Below are positions 11,961 to 11,982 of a stretch of 11,982 bases of DNA, piece by piece. Origin of the DNA: JBFMAE01 sp040756085 (GTDB lineage: Bacteria > Desulfobacterota > BSN033 > UBA1163); assembly GCA_040756085.1 (NCBI GenBank), contig JBFMAE010000070.1:1-11982 (forward strand), given 5' to 3'. A model generated the notes under the pieces. The model saw nothing but the letters and a program-made list of their open reading frames with translations, did not search any database and was not told where the DNA came from. The position numbers and the translations under genes were made by a program. The stretch's first letter is position 1, and every line of letters begins with the position of its first letter.

Positions 11961-11982
11961 ATCATCCGGGGCCGAGAGATAC
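11946..11982 (+). CDS. Possible start of a divergent gene, cut by the window end
   Basis: An ATG opens MEILLIIRGREI and runs off the window. The hydrophobic strand-like beginning is plausible for a Rossmann-like protein, but 12 codons cannot identify a family, and overlapping frames starting at 11929 and 11939 are also open. No ribosome site precedes it; the A/T-rich TATGCTATATC just upstream could hold a -10. Confidence 0.2.
   Translation, partial: MEILLIIRGREI

Overview
The window looks like chromosomal DNA from an anaerobic, selenocysteine-using bacterium, most probably of the Desulfobacterota (old Deltaproteobacteria). This rests on gene content only: a GrdB-type selenoprotein with an in-frame UGA, RicT next to HolB and MetG, LarB of the nickel-pincer cofactor pathway, a DUF5658 membrane protein, and degenerate short-period repeats between genes. 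The taxonomic call is inference.

Layout. 1-680 is AT-rich and holds the tail of an IS630-like transposase, another coding remnant and a strong GC hairpin terminator. 681-1292 (+) is a DUF2281 antitoxin / PIN toxin pair. 1307-2197 (-) is a selenoprotein of the glycine/sarcosine/betaine reductase B family. Plain six-frame translation cuts it at codon 173 (UGA); reading through as selenocysteine restores a 296-residue protein, and a perfect 8-bp stem with a 3-nt loop sits just after the UGA. 2402-7103 (+) is a housekeeping run tmk-holB-ricT-metG-dciA behind a TTGACA/TATATT promoter: dTMP kinase, DNA polymerase III delta', RicT, methionyl-tRNA synthetase and a DciA-type helicase loader.

7104-8848 is a decay zone. 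It carries broken coding remnants (one directly after dciA, one cysteine-rich on the minus strand, one resembling ThiS/MoaD) mixed with intact small genes: a winged-helix regulator (7527-7817), a 44-codon ORF with an ideal ribosome site (8206-8340) coupled to an 80-residue ORFan (8334-8576), and a DUF5658 membrane protein (8845-9279).

9356-11866 is a minus-strand set, 5' to 3': larB, a three-helix membrane protein of unknown role, a cyclophilin-like protein overlapping it, and a SAM methyltransferase disabled by an internal deletion plus frameshift. A divergent gene may begin at the right edge, beyond a long imperfect palindrome.

The most informative items are the selenoprotein with its visible SECIS-like hairpin, the uncalled coupled micro-ORF at 8206, and the clustering of gene remnants between the replication/translation operon and the larB cluster. 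I saw no CRISPR array, tRNA, rRNA or complete mobile element.
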